Origin: Scatophagus argus
Lineage: Eukaryota; Chordata; Actinopteri; Scatophagidae
Reading direction: 5' to 3'
Assembly: GCF_020382885.2 (NCBI RefSeq)
Contig: NC_058513.1
Location: 19,349,713 to 19,413,712 of the forward strand
Length of the DNA: 64,000 nt
Shown: piece after piece, positions 47,226 to 60,090 of the stretch
Position numbering within the stretch: the first letter of the stretch is position 1
Layout of the letters: each line of letters opens with the position of its first letter
Notes under the pieces: model-generated
Told to the model about the DNA's origin: nothing
Database searches by the model: none
What the model saw: only the letters and a program-made list of their open reading frames with translations
Made by a program: the position numbers and the translations under genes

Positions 47226-48631
47226 CTTTCCCGTGTCTTCGTGTAGCCTCAGCAAGCAGCGAGACTCAAATCTCCACAAACAGTCTCCACGTTAATTATA
47301 CTGAGTGCTTTATTGACTCGTCTCTGCACGTACAAGCCACCGTAACGACCAAGTCTGTCAAGCATGAAGTGATCATTTTCCTGTTGTATTTAACCAGCAG
47401 TGGCTGATGGTCTGCTGGTTCGGTTCCTGTGAGGTTCGGATGTTTTTTCCACTCCACTGCTTCTATTTTCACCTTCACGGCTCCTTCACAGTCGGACAGG
47501 AACTTTACCTCCTCCGAAGTGTCTGCAGGAACGAGGCTGAAGATCCACTGAGGTGATGCAATGCTGCATCCTGTCTCTCTCTCTCTCTGTCTGTCCACTC
47601 TCTGTATATGTCTCTCACCCCTTCCCTTCCTCCCACATTCCCAGGATGCTGCACTCCAGTGGAGATAAAGTTAGCACTGCAGAAGTGACAACGCGTTGTA
47701 ACCGTTAGCCGTCACCACGACCTCCTCCTCCTCCTGACGTAGCCCCCCCCACCCCCCACCACACTTTATTATCTGGTCGTGTATGTGTGGGATGCTAGGC
47801 AACATAAACACAACTAAATATAACTGCTGCAACTTTCCAGTCTGTCCTCAACCTGCTCTGAATACAAAATCCTCAGTGAGTAAATTAATAAGAGGTTCAG
47901 TCTCTGGTTTTACTCTGGTAAAATGTTTAATAGAACAAACAGGGAATAAATAAGACTTTTTACGGAAAAGAAAATGAGACAGCATCAGATTGACCCTCAG
48001 TTTAACAGTTCGACTTTGAACTCTTTAATATGATGAAATACATGACATCTGCATCATAGTGCACTAGTTTGAATACACAAAGTGGCATGCATATCATGTG
48101 TGAGCCCAGTATTCCTAACATTACATCCAGAACTCCCTGCAGAAGGTCAGAATATTATTTTCTGACCATGTTTGTGTTTTCTCTCCACGCATTAAGACTA
48201 AATGTTTGTCCACGGAGAAACAAATGTTTAAATCTAACATGTTCACTTCTGTGGGGTTTTTACACTGTATTCTGTCTCAGAGAGAGAAACAACGACATAA
48301 GAGTACCTTGTTACATGTCTTTTGTAGCTTATTAGCAGCATTTAGTTACAGATTCTGTACATCATAGGGTGAAAACCCACTTTACTGTGTTATGAATTTA
48401 AATTCAATCAAAAACTGACATCTCTCATTTACATAAGTACTCTGAGTCTTCGGTGTAGCACATGGGCATCCTGTTTGATTATCTTCTCAATATCAGTGTC
48501 AGTGAACAGTGAAGAACCTGAATGACACTCCCACCTTTAAATGATTGGATGTGATTTAGAAAGACACATTCATTATGGACATATGTTTGAAGTTGTAGAT
48601 TTAACTCTCTGCTCAGATTTCCCTGTCAATA

Positions 48632-48660
48632 TATACATATATATATATACATATATATTT
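48632..48660 (+). repeat. (TA)n/(CATA)n tract
   Basis: Alternating TATACATATATA followed by a T run, in intergenic DNA. Confidence 0.9.
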
Positions 48661-49035
48661 TTTTTCCCCTGTGTGACAAGATGGTGTCATGCTGTACAAC
48701 CAACAGTCCAAAACCGTGACGATGTAAGACAGAGAAGCTGAAGCTAAATGAATGTCCGGCTTCATAAATTACTTGATGATTAACCAGTTATCAAAACTGT
48801 TGTTGAACTCATCACCAAAGTGCTAGAGCTTTGAAAATGTCCCCCTGTCCATTGTCCAGCACTTCCATTATGGAGTATAAAGTCTCCATAATTACTGTCT
48901 GACCATCACAGCCTCTCTAAGGCCATCAAAGTGGCTGCAGGGTCCTCATCGCCTCTTTGTGTGGTGCGTTTGTGTTACCTGACGTTCATCATCCGCACCA
49001 CCAGTGCGATTAAAAAGCTTAACCTTGACTTTCAC

Positions 49036-49067
49036 TCAGGACTGGATTCAGGACTGGATTCAGGACT
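49036..49067 (+). repeat. 12-base tandem repeat, 2.7 units
   Basis: The unit TCAGGACTGGAT is repeated perfectly. It lies just downstream of the tmem100 stop (minus strand), in its 3' UTR. Confidence 0.95.
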
Positions 49068-49079
49068 TTTGCTCTGTGA

Positions 49080-49520
49080 TCAGGCCACGCAGTATCCCTG
49101 GCTGGCCATCAGGGCGGTCTGGCTCTCCCTCCGCTTGTCCTTCTTCTTCCTCAGTCGAACCCTCCAGCAGACAGCGCTGGAGCCCAGCAGGCCCAGTCCA
49201 GCAGACAGCAGCACCAGTCCAAGCACAGAGATGGTGGACCCATGGGAGTTGAAGGTGTACGCCACTGCTGTAACCACGATGCCAGCGATAAGGACGACCA
49301 CGCCAAACGGCACAGTGCAGCGGTAGCAGGACATCTCGGCACCACCTGTGGCTGCCGTCAGCTGGACCTCGTTCACATGAGGGATGCGCGTTGCCACGAC
49401 GACGCTGTGGTCCTTCCTGGACTTGTCCCGGCTCAGCTTCTCAGCAGAGATCGGCGTTGGCATCCTCATGGCGCTCCTGGGGATCCTGGCTCCTCCTTTG
49501 TTGTGGAGGTCATCTGGCAT
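49080..49520 (-). CDS. tmem100: Transmembrane protein 100
   Basis: TMEM100 is a two-pass membrane protein that acts downstream of BMP9/10-ALK1 signalling in endothelium and modulates TRPA1/TRPV1 in sensory neurons (known for mammals). A single-exon CDS of 146 codons from the ATG at 49520 (A at -3, context ATCACCATGC); human is 134. An in-frame ATG at 49574 would add 18 residues but has poorer context. The conserved core is clear: NEVQLTAATGGAEMSCYRC, helix 1 (about residues 75-95, VVLIAGIVVTAVAY), FNSHGS, helix 2 (GLVLLSAGLGLLGSSAVCW), a basic RLRKKKDKRRESQTAL tail, then a divergent end. Its neighbours match the human order smim36-tmem100. Confidence 0.96.
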   Translation of the reverse strand: MPDDLHNKGGARIPRSAMRMPTPISAEKLSRDKSRKDHSVVVATRIPHVNEVQLTAATGGAEMSCYRCTVPFGVVVLIAGIVVTAVAYTFNSHGSTISVLGLVLLSAGLGLLGSSAVCWRVRLRKKKDKRRESQTALMASQGYCVA

Positions 49521-50642
49521 GGTGATCTTACCGGCAAGGAAGAGGTGGGCCATCTCGATAGTTACATCAGCCAATCACAGGACAGCTAGCTGAAAATATC
49601 AGATTACAGAAACTATTAATCGACTGACCGACATAAATAAGACATTTTCACAGGAAAAATGTAAACTTAATTAGAAGTTTGATTCAGTTCATTCAGATTT
49701 TTGTTCTGAAATAATATTACAGTGCAGGACCTTCACTATTCTTTCCCAGCCATTTTGCACATGCAGCCCTGAAAGTCTGATCATGTTGTTATTATAAACA
49801 AGGACACCAACAGAAAGTTGGTCAAAGGTTGGCATTAAATGTTTTTAGATACACTGAAGCTCCTTCCCTGTAACCCAGCATGCATAATGAGTGTCTGCTG
49901 CTGTGCTTCTGTGTCGCCCAGCTGCTGCTAATTACACTTTAATGTGAAACAGAAAAAGGTGGTTCAATAAAATGCAACCAGTGACAATTTAAAAAACTGG
50001 CCCTGTGCTGCTTCACCAGCAATCATGTGATTAAACGTGCAGCTCAGCAAAAAGAAGTGTTGGGGATTTTACATCATTTCAGCATGTTGGTTTTACTGTT
50101 TGTTTGTCTCATGACCAAACAGCTGTTTAGAAAGTTCTCCAGTGAAAAACAGTTAAATCCAACAGAAGTTTACACTTTTTTTACTTTTTTGTATTTCATA
50201 CTGTTGACCTCACGTCATCCCGAGCTGCAGGGACTCTAAGAGGATCCTGTCTGGGCTGGACTTTTGGTCATCTAACAAAACATTTCAATAATCCCTCTCA
50301 GGCTCCTCTAGGATTGATGACTCCTTTTTTGCCAAAGATAGGACACCAGTCGGATGCTCAGTCGTCCACTGACCATCTGGTTCCATTCAGAGAAGAATTT
50401 AGTCCAGTTTGCTTCATTTCCATAACTGAACAATCTGGTGTCTGTGTGTGAAAATGTTTGCCAATTTGTCTTTGGCTGATTGATTATCAACATCAGTCGA
50501 TTAATGAACTAATCATTGCTGCTTTAATCGAAAGCTTCCACCCGCCCTGTGCAGCACAAGGTCACAACCAGGACCTGCTGAGAGGCTGGTCAACGTGGAT
50601 TTGATCTCCACTGCATGAAAACTCCACCTTAATCAGCAGCTC

Positions 50643-50685
50643 CTCACTCCACCTTAAAAGACTCTGACTTTTAAGGTGGAGTGAG
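50643..50685. repeat. Perfect 18 bp foldback, 7-base loop
   Basis: Left arm 50643-50660, right arm 50668-50685, fully complementary, with loop ACTCTGA. It sits 1.1 kb upstream of tmem100 (in the gene's own sense). Confidence 0.97.
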
Positions 50686-53536
50686 AATGGGGTAAAAGAA
50701 CTAAAATTAAACTAAAAATACTGTCCTGAAGTTAAATTAAAACTTTACCTTCGCTCCTCATTCTGCAGATGACATATCAATGAAATTTAAGGTCTGTTTC
50801 AGATGTTTCTCAGGGATATATGTCACATATTTGGTAAAGACTTGTCATGAAAATGATGTTCATGCAACATCTGACTTTTGGTGAGTCTGTGAAGGAGAAA
50901 CAAAGATTTGTAGATAGAAGTATGGATTGTGATCCAGTTTTGACCACTTAAATGTGCGTATTCATGTGTAACCTCAATTTTCTGCTTTGAGTTTGTACTT
51001 GACAACGTTGCCACTGATTTAATGTTCAGTTTTTCACAGGTTTCCTAAAATCTGACGCAGAGCCACAGACTGAGATCAGATCTGAACTCAGCCTTTCTGG
51101 CTCTTACTGGAGCCTGTAATCACTCACAGCTTCCCTGCATGACTGTGAAAATCTCTTTTGAGCATAAATTCTTGAATCAATTTGTGAAGGAAATAATGAT
51201 TCTGTGCGTTAAAGATAAAAACTGGAGCTCAAAGGTGTCCTCACTGTCTCCTGATCTGTACACACACCTCGTCAAAAAACTGTTAAAGATGCAGCCAAGC
51301 ACCTGCTTTCTGCCCTGGCAGAGGGAAAATAAAGACACTTACTGTGAAGAATGCAGCTCTCATTCTTTCTAAAGTGAGCTCAGATTTTCCTCCTCGGTGT
51401 GGAGGCTCTACAGGTCGTCCCGCTCTGCTCCTCACTCCTCATCGTCCTCGCTGCAGGAATAAATGGGGGAATATGTCTATCAATAGAAAAAACAGGGGGG
51501 ACTGCCGTCCTCCTCTCCTCCCCCTCCCCCTCCTCCAAACCACCTCCTGCTGGACTAACAAGAAAAGTTTTAACTCTTTCCTCCCTTCAGTCAGCAACAC
51601 AGACTTTCCACCGACTAAAAATAACCTCACTTTTATGTTGCAATCTCCTTAACTGATGCCAGACCTTCTTAAAATGAGTTAAAGAACTTAGTGATGGAGG
51701 AGGAAGATACCTTACTTTGCCATTTCCCAAACCACCTTAAATCAAACCTTCATTTTGACAGCTTGCTGACTAATAAAACATGAAAAATGGAGGCAGATCA
51801 TCCAGTAAAACCACCCTAATCCCTAAGTCTTAAATACACATCTGTTACAGTGCCTGTGGATTTTTATTAAAGGATGAATTTAAATGTTTTACAGGAATTT
51901 AGTCCAAACTTTTCCTTAGTTGGAACACACTTCCTCTTCCTCAACCCGAGTTAAATGCTGAGGCGAAGCAAGTGGAGACTAATGAGTAAAAACACAGTTG
52001 GCCTGACATTTAAAATGTTTGGACAGAGAATTTCAGTGGATTCACTCAGAGAAAGCAAAAGTTCAACAAGCAGTGCTGATCCATGTGTCTCGAAAACTTC
52101 AATGTCTTTCTGCTTTAATTCAGTTGGAATTATTTGTTGTGCTCAAACAGAAAGCAAAGAGAGACTAACTGCATGGGATTACATCTGTATCAGACAGGGT
52201 GAAAGTGAGGTTAAAGCCACCTTTTAATGTCAGCAGTTTAACAAAGCCAAATGTGAGCTCTTGTCCTGCACATCAGAGCAAAATCTGGTTGTTTCTTCCT
52301 CCAGAAGCTCCAGCTCTGCCAGCAGCTCTCCTCCAGAGCTCCCCGGCTCTCAGCAGCTGAGCACCAGCTACTGCACTCAGACTAGAGGGATAATGTGTTC
52401 ACACGGGGAAGTAGAGTCGTAGTCAGTAAATCACAACATAAAGAAAACAGATGGCATCCGGATTCATAATTGGATGAGACAACCAGAAACCTTGAAGATG
52501 ATCTTTGTTTCCTGTGATGCTGAAATGTGACATTACACCCAAGAATAACTATAGAAAAGGTCCTGACAGGAAGTTCAGGTGTGCCATTTACACACATTTT
52601 TTGTTTTAGCCACTGTAGATATGTAATTAGCAAATGGAAACGCAGTGTTTCTGCGCATCAGTCCGGCAACAACACAGTAAAACTGGAACATCAGTACATG
52701 TTGTGAGTCACGTTTCTTTTCCCAGAATCCCCTCCACCACCTCCACCCTCCAGACCCACAGACTCTTAACATCTGGGAGGAATCAGCTGAGAGGTGCAGC
52801 TGTGGTTTATTTATCATCCCGATCGCTGTCGTCCACCAAAAGCTCTGGCCTCACGTCCACGGTGGTACAGAATCATCACGGTGTGTTTTCACAGAGGTCT
52901 CATGTAAAATTTAGTGCAGGTTAATGGAGACGTGTGCTTCCTGCTGTGTGCGTGTGCAATCTGAAGGAGCCCGACACGAGGCAGATGAGGAAACACAGGA
53001 CGTTGACTAACAGCCCTTAAAGAAGCAACATTAAAGAGAGCTCACTTTCTGTCAGCATGTTTCTGAAAGCTGCTTGCATGTGGAGTCAGTCAGCTGCAGG
53101 TGGTGCTGGTGGATGGATGAACTCGTGTCTGCAGGTCAGCATCGTTAACAGAAGGTTTGCTCTGCTCTGACATCCTTTCCCTCCAAACCCAGCCAGCTCT
53201 GCAGGTGCAGCCAAAGTAGCACAAAGGGAAGTTACAGCCCCACTTTTTGATGAAGTTTTGCTGACTTCATGCTGAGGTTTTTCTCCACTGGAGTTTGCAA
53301 AAAACTTTTTCCTGATATTAAAGAAAAAATCATCTTCGTTATTGCTGCAGGATGTCTGAATGTGCTCATCCATGCTGGTACTAATGAGAAAGTGACATGA
53401 AATTCCCCCGAGCATATAAGGTGACGTGATGGTTCATTCATTCTATTCTACTGATTAACAGCAAGTGGAAATAAAGCATCAAGAACGGTATATAAGCATG
53501 GGCGACAACAGAGTTCATAAAGAGGGAAGCACAAAC

Positions 53537-53700
53537 ATCTGTATCGCCCCCTGGTGGCTGGCTGCAGTACAGCTCATAAACTCTTGCCCCTCTGTGTTAG
53601 CAGATGGGACGTGAGCCAAGCTAAAAACTCAAGGCACACGTTCAAGACATTTCTGTCATTTTATGTCATTCTTATCACGCTGATGTTCGTTCAAGTGATC
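53537..53700 (+). repeat. Common teleost repeat (GCCCCCTGGTGGCTGGCTGCAG)
   Basis: Starts ATCGCCCCCTGGTGGCTGG, continues with AGCTCATAAACTC, GATGGGACGTGAGCCAA and CATTTTATGTCATTCTTATC. This order is seen in many teleost loci (recalled). Confidence 0.6.
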
Positions 53701-55287
53701 ATTTTTCTGATCAGTTTGGTTTTTTTGGTTATTTGGTTATTTGATGCCATGAAAAGGGGCTGAAACATCATGACTGACAGCCAAGTGCTGCTCCTGTTTT
53801 GCTCTTATTATAAAGTAAATATCAATTGCATAGTGTAGTGATGGTGGAAAAGATGTATAGCACAGAGGATTGTCTGTGGGTTCATCAGTGAGGTCATTTC
53901 ATCTCTGATTAATCATTCATATTGACCGGAGCAGCTTTACTGTTTCTACTGCTTGAAATACTGAAGCAGCATCTGCCAGGTGACAGAGTCAGACTCAGCT
54001 TTCAGAGTCACAGGTGTTACTCAGAACCCACCTCAGTAACTGTAGGTGAAAATCCGAGTCTGAAAACGAAGAGTAGTGTGCTTTAATGCAACTGGCCTTA
54101 TTTTCAAACTCTGAGCAGCCTTTTGCTTTTGCAGATGATCCTCTGGGGGGTCACTGAGGGCCAGCAGGGGCCCCCAGTGAGTGCTTTGATCCAGATGGAG
54201 GGGCGACCACAGGGGACCTGAGGGAGAGGCTGGAGTCCCAAAACCCTGTGACCTGGTGAGAGACGCAGACGCAGAAGCGATGTTCATCTTAACTTTTAGA
54301 TATTTGTACTGTGAATTGATTTGTACTGAATTAATTTTCTTTTTCCTGCTCACAGTCTCACGTGATCTGATTTCCCCAAAGGATATGTTTGTCACAGTGT
54401 GTTTGTCAGACCAAAATGAGACCAACGACATGCTCAGTGAATAAATGCAGATCGATTTTCCTTCCTGGCCTGTCCAGGGATGGTGCTAAATCACTTCCTT
54501 CCCGGATCCATTTCTGGATTATGGATGATGTGAGTTATTTTCTTTGGATCCATCTCCCTGGAGGCATCTTCCCCTGCTTCCTCTTCACAACAGATGGTTA
54601 CAGGCTGTGCATGTAAAGTGGTGAGGTTAGCAGCTATTGGGCCGTGTTGCTGCTTTTCCTCTCTGTTCCTTCCTGTGAATACAGGTGTGTTCAGCCAAAC
54701 TCCATCTTTGTAATCTTACATGTTATTTTTCTTTGGCTCGAACCAAAATGGAAAAGTTGACTTTGCATTTTCGTAGCCCAGAAACAAAGAAAAAAGAAAC
54801 TTTTTCTAAAAGTGTGGAGTCACGCCAGCAGTCCCACGAGGCTTCGGTGCTCTTTATATTCAAAGAGGCAGTGGAAGAGAGGAGTGAAGAGAGTGGAGGG
54901 GAAGTGACAGAGGAATACGGGATGTGTTACTGTCAGCATGATTATCGTTTGGTATTATTAGGACCAGAGGAAGCCCAGGATGTTATTAGAGAGAGAACAA
55001 GATGAGCCAAATAGAGAACAAGTGACAGGATGTGAAAAACTGAAACAGATGAAATAAAAATGGGGGCAGGTCATAGGTCACAACCATGTCAAAGAGCCTG
55101 ACAAATAAACTTAAAAACACATGACTGAAAAGGTGTCTTACCAATAAATTTCTTTGCCTAGAAACAAGATTTTGCATCAACTTGGAGCTAAACAAACATG
55201 TCAGTTTTAGAGACGGCAAAGATACGAGTGAAGTCAAAGGCAGAGTGAAAGAAAAAGGATGGAAACAGGACGGATGAGAAAGTGGTG

Positions 55288-55318
55288 GGGTTAGGGTTAG
55301 GGTTAGGGTTAGGGTTAG
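55288..55318 (+). repeat. Interstitial telomeric repeat (TTAGGG)n
   Basis: About five perfect TTAGGG units in intergenic DNA, not at a chromosome end, as genes lie on both sides. Confidence 0.97.
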
Positions 55319-57457
55319 ACCGAAAACGAATGAGCTCCAGGTTTGAACAGGGGAGGAGGAGTTCCCACAGCTGACTGTTTTCATGTCAGATCCATCATGT
55401 CAGCCGCAGGATTGCCTCACTTCCTGCTGCGTGGTGTCAACGCTGCAGCCCTGGAGAGCAGACAGGAAGGACTGGCAGTTCAGAGGTCAGCAGGTCACAG
55501 AAAATGCTCTCACTAGAAACGCTGGCCATCAAACAAGATGCTGTAGAAACCTTTTGAAATCCACCCTTCAAGTTAGGACTGAAATGTCTACATTCAAACC
55601 CTGTAACATGACGAGAAGTACCTGTAGGATCTAAATACCTACCGTATAAATACCCTTCAAGTTCCCAAACTGTTACCTTCTTACTTCCTAAGGTCGTCTT
55701 GTCCTCTTGTACTTCCACATAGGCTACATATCAGCACCCCAGGAAGAAATGGGTGCAAAAATGAGTGTGAGGGAAGGATGTTTCTATCTTGTTGGACTCT
55801 CAACAGAAGTCTTCAACCATCATGAAAACCATAAAGTTAACAAGTTCTGGCTACCACAAAATCTACATCCTACTTCCCCATCAGCTCCCACAGAGCAGGA
55901 GTATTACTGCTAGTAGTTGTAGGAGTCCTCAAGGCCGTAGCCATGCAGTCAACATCGAGGGGACCAAATCTGCTGGGGGATCTGTGGTTGTATGGGTGGC
56001 TAAGTGAATTTCCAGATAACTTAGCTATGCTCGCTAATGTCAGAGATGGTTGATTATTTAGTTCTGCTCTGTTAGGAGTGCCTTTCTGAAAGAAAACCCA
56101 CTTTTGGTTTGTCTTCAGACTGAAGGAGGTCCATAAAGAAGAGTCCTCATTTGTTCATGGACATGAGGGCACCACAGGTCATTTTAAAAACACTTTATTC
56201 TGCAGGGGCAGTAAGGTGGACATTGCTTCACACTGACTGTGGACATAAAGTCCCAGAAGACAAACCCAGCTTCCTAAAGCAGGAGAAGACAGGGGATGCG
56301 CCGAGGTGCTGTAACTGTCTGACCTTCCTCAGACCCACTTCATCATCAGCTGCCTGTTTCACTGAATTATGAGGTGCAAAGTGACCTGTTTAAGAAATGG
56401 AGCATCAGCCAGATGTTTCCTGGTTTGTGTTCAGCAGATGGCCGACGGACGAGCTAACCGCTGACTCACTGAACACACAGCAGACAGAGCAGTAAACTAC
56501 TGTTAGTTTGTCACACTGGGATTTGAGGTTTTAGGATGAAACTGGCCTAAAGCAACTTCATGTTCTCCAGTTCTGTACTTCAGTGCAGGTTTTAGGTTCA
56601 GCTATTTCAGTTATGTGTGACAACTGATGTACCTTTCCTCTCATTTCATTTGACCTTTTTTTCCACCATGTGTAGTCCTGCACATTATGTGTAGTCTTCA
56701 GTTCTTTTGCACGGTGCATTACAGGTGTATTTTGATTCTAGTGTAGCACCTGGTCCCTGGAGGAACGCTGTCTCGTTTCACTGTTCACATTTCATATTCA
56801 AGAGCTAACAAGAACCAACCTGAAGAACCTTTAGAAGAACCTTCAGGTCTAAAAACACCAGAACTGTCTGACAGAACACTACGACCTCTGTTACCTCCTT
56901 GATCACCACAAAAGTACCACCAGTGTACAAAACATATCTGAAAAACAGTCTTGTTTCAGATCTCAAGCTTCCAGTTGGTCACAGTTTCTTTACTAATTGT
57001 CAGTTTTTCTCATAGCATGAAGCCAACCTACAACGACGATGCCATCTAGTGGTGATGATAAGAACTACAACTGATGCTCATGGAAGTTGTTCATCCTGTT
57101 GAGAGAGCTATCGGCAGCCAGTGGTGGCAAGAAACTAAGTACAGTTTTGAGGTACTTGTATTTCATTCTGCTCTGTAGTTCTGCTCCATCACATTATTTC
57201 CACATCCATTATTTGATAGCTGTAGTTATTTTTCAGATTAGGAGTTTATATGAAAATATAATAATCTAACCTATGAGCCAAGACTATTCTTTATATTTCC
57301 CAAAACAAAGCAACAAATTCATCCAAGAAATGTATGACCCATCAACCATGTGATGACCCATCAGATTTATCTGGTGACCCCTTGGAGGAGCCTGACCCCA
57401 CAGGTTGGGATCCACTGAACAGAATAGTATTAGAAGTAGCTGAAGTGTCTCCATGTT

Positions 57458-57530
57458 CGGGGGCAGCTGTGGCCCAGAGGTTGGAGAAGCTGCTTGTGAC
57501 CAGTTCAATTGCCAGCAGAGACAGTAGAGA
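57458..57530 (+). repeat. Degenerate tRNA-like SINE head
   Basis: GGGGGCAGCTGTGGCCCAGAGGTT resembles a SINE head with an A-box. CCAGTTCAATTGCC downstream is a weak B-box. Degenerate and without a clear tail. Confidence 0.4.
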
Positions 57531-57689
57531 AGATAGTAAGAATGATAAGATAAAGAATCTTTGGAATGAGACACACTTGAGTTAGTGGTGAAAGAGCACC
57601 TCTTGGCAGACGTGACCTGATCGAGCTCCGCCCTTCACTCACCTGAGACAAACCAGGAAACTGTTTGTTATCTCCTTCACTAAACAGAG

Positions 57690-57826
57690 ACACTCAGACT
57701 GAAGAACTGTCAGATTTGAATTCAGACCAAACTAATGACTTCCTCTGAGTGAGTTCAGCTACAGGAGAGAACAGTGGAAAACTTCATCACTGCTGCTTCA
57801 ACCTGCTGACACTCCACACACTGAAG
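57690..57826 (+). other. Probable noncoding first exon of the TRIM gene
   Basis: A good donor (CTGAAG|GTGAGT) at 57826 pairs with the acceptor TGTTTTCAG at 57937, just 17 bases before the TRIM ATG. The layout of a short 5' UTR exon plus one coding exon is common in fish TRIM genes. The 5' limit is a guess. Confidence 0.5.
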
Positions 57827-57954
57827 GTGAGTCTGAGTGCAATCAGAACTGAGTGAGAGTGATTTCAGTGAATTTTAGTGGTTTCAGGAAGGAGACAAGT
57901 CATTACTGACTGGACTTTCTGTCTGCTGTGTTTTCAGCTTCACTCTGAGACGAA

Positions 57955-59355
57955 ATGGCTTCCAGATCAGAGGAGGATCTCTGCTGTGCGGTCTGTCATG
58001 ACATCTTCAGAGATCCTGTTGTTCTGTCATGTAGCCACAGCTTCTGTAAAGACTGTCTGAAGAGCTGGTGGAGAGAGAAACCAACACGTGAGTGTCCAGT
58101 CTGTAAGAGAGAATCTTCAAAGGAAGATCCACCTGTTAGTCTGGTGCTGAAGAACCTGTGTGAGGCCTTCTTGTTGGAGAAACATCACAGAGCTTCAGAG
58201 GATTTCTGCAGTCAGCACTCTGAGAAACTCAGACTCTTCTGTCTGGACCATCAGCAGCCAGTTTGTCTCGTCTGCAGAGACTCAGAAAGACACACCAACC
58301 ACACATTCAGACCCATCGATGAAGCTGCACAACAACACAAGAAGAAACTTCAGGAAACTCTGGAGCCCTTAAAGGAGAAGCTGAAGGTTCTTGAACAAGT
58401 TAAAGTGAAGTTTGATCAAACAGCAGAACACATTAAGGTCCAGGCCCGACACACACAGAGGAGGATTCAGGATCAGTTTAAGAAGCTCCACCAGTTTCTG
58501 AAAGAGGAAGAGGAGGCCAGGATGGCTGCACTGAGGGAGGAAGAGGAGCAGAAGAGTCAGATGATGAAGGAGAAGATGGAGGCTCTGAGCAGACAGATAG
58601 CAGCTCTTTCAGACACAGTCAGAGCCACAGAGGACGAGCTGAGAGCTGAAGACGTCTCATTCCTGAACTACTACAAGGCTGCAGTGGAAAGAGTCCAGCA
58701 GCGCCCCCTGCTGGATGAGCCACAGCTGCTCTCAGGAGCTCTGATAGATGAGGCCAAACACCTGGGCAACCTCACCTTCAACATCTGGAACAAGATGAAG
58801 GAGAAGGTCTCCTACACTCCTGTGATTCTGGATCCAAACAGTGCTGATCCAAAACTCATCCTGTCTGAAGATCTGAGCAGCGTGAAACGAGGAGAGGAAC
58901 AGCAGCTCCCTGACAATCCAGAGAGGTTTAAACACTGGGCTGTCCTGGGCTCTGAGGGCTTTGACTCAGGGACTCACAGCTGGGAGGTCGAGGTTGGAGA
59001 CAATGTAAACTGGTCAGTAGGTGTGTCTGCAGAGTCTGTCCAGAGGAAGGGAGACCATGGGTCTGGATTCTGGGGAATATGGTTCTTTATAGGTAAATTC
59101 TCAGCATACTCACCATTCTGTGAAGACACTGATGTCCACGTGAAGAAGAAGCTCAAGAGGATCAGAGTGAATCTGGACTGGAATGGAGGAAAGCTGTTGT
59201 TCTCTGATCCTGACACTAACACATGCATACACACCTTCACACACACTTTCACTGAGAGGATGTTTCCATATATTGTCATCTGGGATAAAGTCCCACTGAA
59301 GATATCAGCACAGAAGGTCTGTGTGATGGTGGAGCCGAGCAGAGAAACGGGATGA
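57955..59355 (+). CDS. TRIM-family E3 ubiquitin ligase (TRIM35-like), complete
   Basis: Tripartite-motif RING-type ubiquitin ligase of 466 residues, encoded in one exon. RING residues 11-50: C11-x2-C14, C26-x-H28-x2-C31-x2-C34, C47-x2-C50, all present. B-box2 residues 85-116: C85, H88, C96, H99, C104, C107, H113, H116. A coiled coil spans about 126-255 ([34 protein letters not shown]). A PRY-SPRY domain starts about residue 285 ([40 protein letters not shown]). This C-IV layout with one B-box resembles the expanded TRIM35-like and nuclear-factor-7-like genes of fish. TRIM25, which lies near 17q22 in human, differs in having two B-boxes. SPRY usually sets the target; many such fish genes are thought to act in innate immunity, but the target here is unknown. 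The ATG follows an acceptor at 57937. Confidence 0.93.
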   Translation: MASRSEEDLCCAVCHDIFRDPVVLSCSHSFCKDCLKSWWREKPTRECPVCKRESSKEDPPVSLVLKNLCEAFLLEKHHRASEDFCSQHSEKLRLFCLDHQQPVCLVCRDSERHTNHTFRPIDEAAQQHKKKLQETLEPLKEKLKVLEQVKVKFDQTAEHIKVQARHTQRRIQDQFKKLHQFLKEEEEARMAALREEEEQKSQMMKEKMEALSRQIAALSDTVRATEDELRAEDVSFLNYYKAAVERVQQRPLLDEPQLLSGALIDEAKHLGNLTFNIWNKMKEKVSYTPVILDPNSADPKLILSEDLSSVKRGEEQQLPDNPERFKHWAVLGSEGFDSGTHSWEVEVGDNVNWSVGVSAESVQRKGDHGSGFWGIWFFIGKFSAYSPFCEDTDVHVKKKLKRIRVNLDWNGGKLLFSDPDTNTCIHTFTHTFTERMFPYIVIWDKVPLKISAQKVCVMVEPSRETG

Positions 59356-59940
59356 TGATATTTATGTTTGCTTCTTTAAGGGTAACGGTAACAGAATTGA
59401 ACCTGTTAACCTGCTCCTGCTGTCATTATTCCAGAAGTGCTATTTTTCTGTTTTCCGTTTCTATTTTCTTTGATTTGTTATTTAGTTTGACAATTTGATT
59501 TTTATTTCATTTTCATTTTTCACATCCAACTAACTTTATTTGGTATCTTAATCCAGATTATAGAGTTTCCATTTTCTGTTTGAAGAAACTGAAAAGATTA
59601 GGTCTGTTTGAGTTTTTAAATTCACTTGAATTCTGCTGTTTGTCATTTTATGTATGGCGGACATCTGATGTTTAAGGTTGATATTTCAGTTTTAATTCAG
59701 ACTTCATATGACCTCTAGAGGCAAACTATAAGCATTAGAATTATCTAAAGGGCCTCCAGAGCCTCCTCAGTTATTACCAAATGCATTATTAAGCTTGCAA
59801 CCACATGACAGTGTTTTATTAACCATTTATTAAATGTTTATACTGCTTGTAAATGATGGGTGGACTTGAAGTGAAGTGTTACAATATTTACTGAAGTTAT
59901 AGTTATTTGTTTTTTTGTGAGTCCCTGATATTCAAATACG

Positions 59941-59946
59941 AATAAA
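59941..59946 (+). terminator. TRIM gene polyadenylation signal
   Basis: AATAAA about 586 bases after the TRIM stop. The minus-strand TBP-like gene has its own signal at 60085-60090, so the two 3' ends lie about 140 bases apart, tail to tail. Confidence 0.65.
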
Positions 59947-60084
59947 ATTCTGTGATATTAAAGTTATGAACCGGAAATATTCAGGTGAAATGAACCACAG
60001 AAGGGAAGATTATCAAATCAAAGTTTCCTGCTCGGTGACAAGGAAGATTTTCTTTAAGGACATCATTCAACTGATTGAAAACAG

Positions 60085-60090
60085 TTTATT
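60085..60090 (-). terminator. TBP-like gene polyadenylation signal
   Basis: AATAAA on the minus strand, 53 bases past the TAG stop at 60143. Confidence 0.65.

Larger units (their letters stand above)
49521..57690. other. Intergenic, tmem100 to TRIM gene: no gene supported
   Basis: 8.2 kb. Contents: a perfect foldback (50643-50685), a teleost repeat beside a 'GCCCCCTGGTGGC' block (53537-53700), an interstitial telomeric tract (55288-55318) and a tRNA-like remnant (57458-57530). I find no pctp (START-domain) exon here, although pctp follows tmem100 in mammals. Confidence 0.5.

Noticed and set aside
54685-55005. 106-codon frame with an acidic middle part
   Set aside because: No family resemblance and no gene context. 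Probably chance in purine-rich DNA.
57955-59355. Assignment as trim25, which lies near 17q22 in human
   Set aside because: The protein has a single B-box2 and a TRIM35-like layout. TRIM25 has two B-boxes and a different linker.
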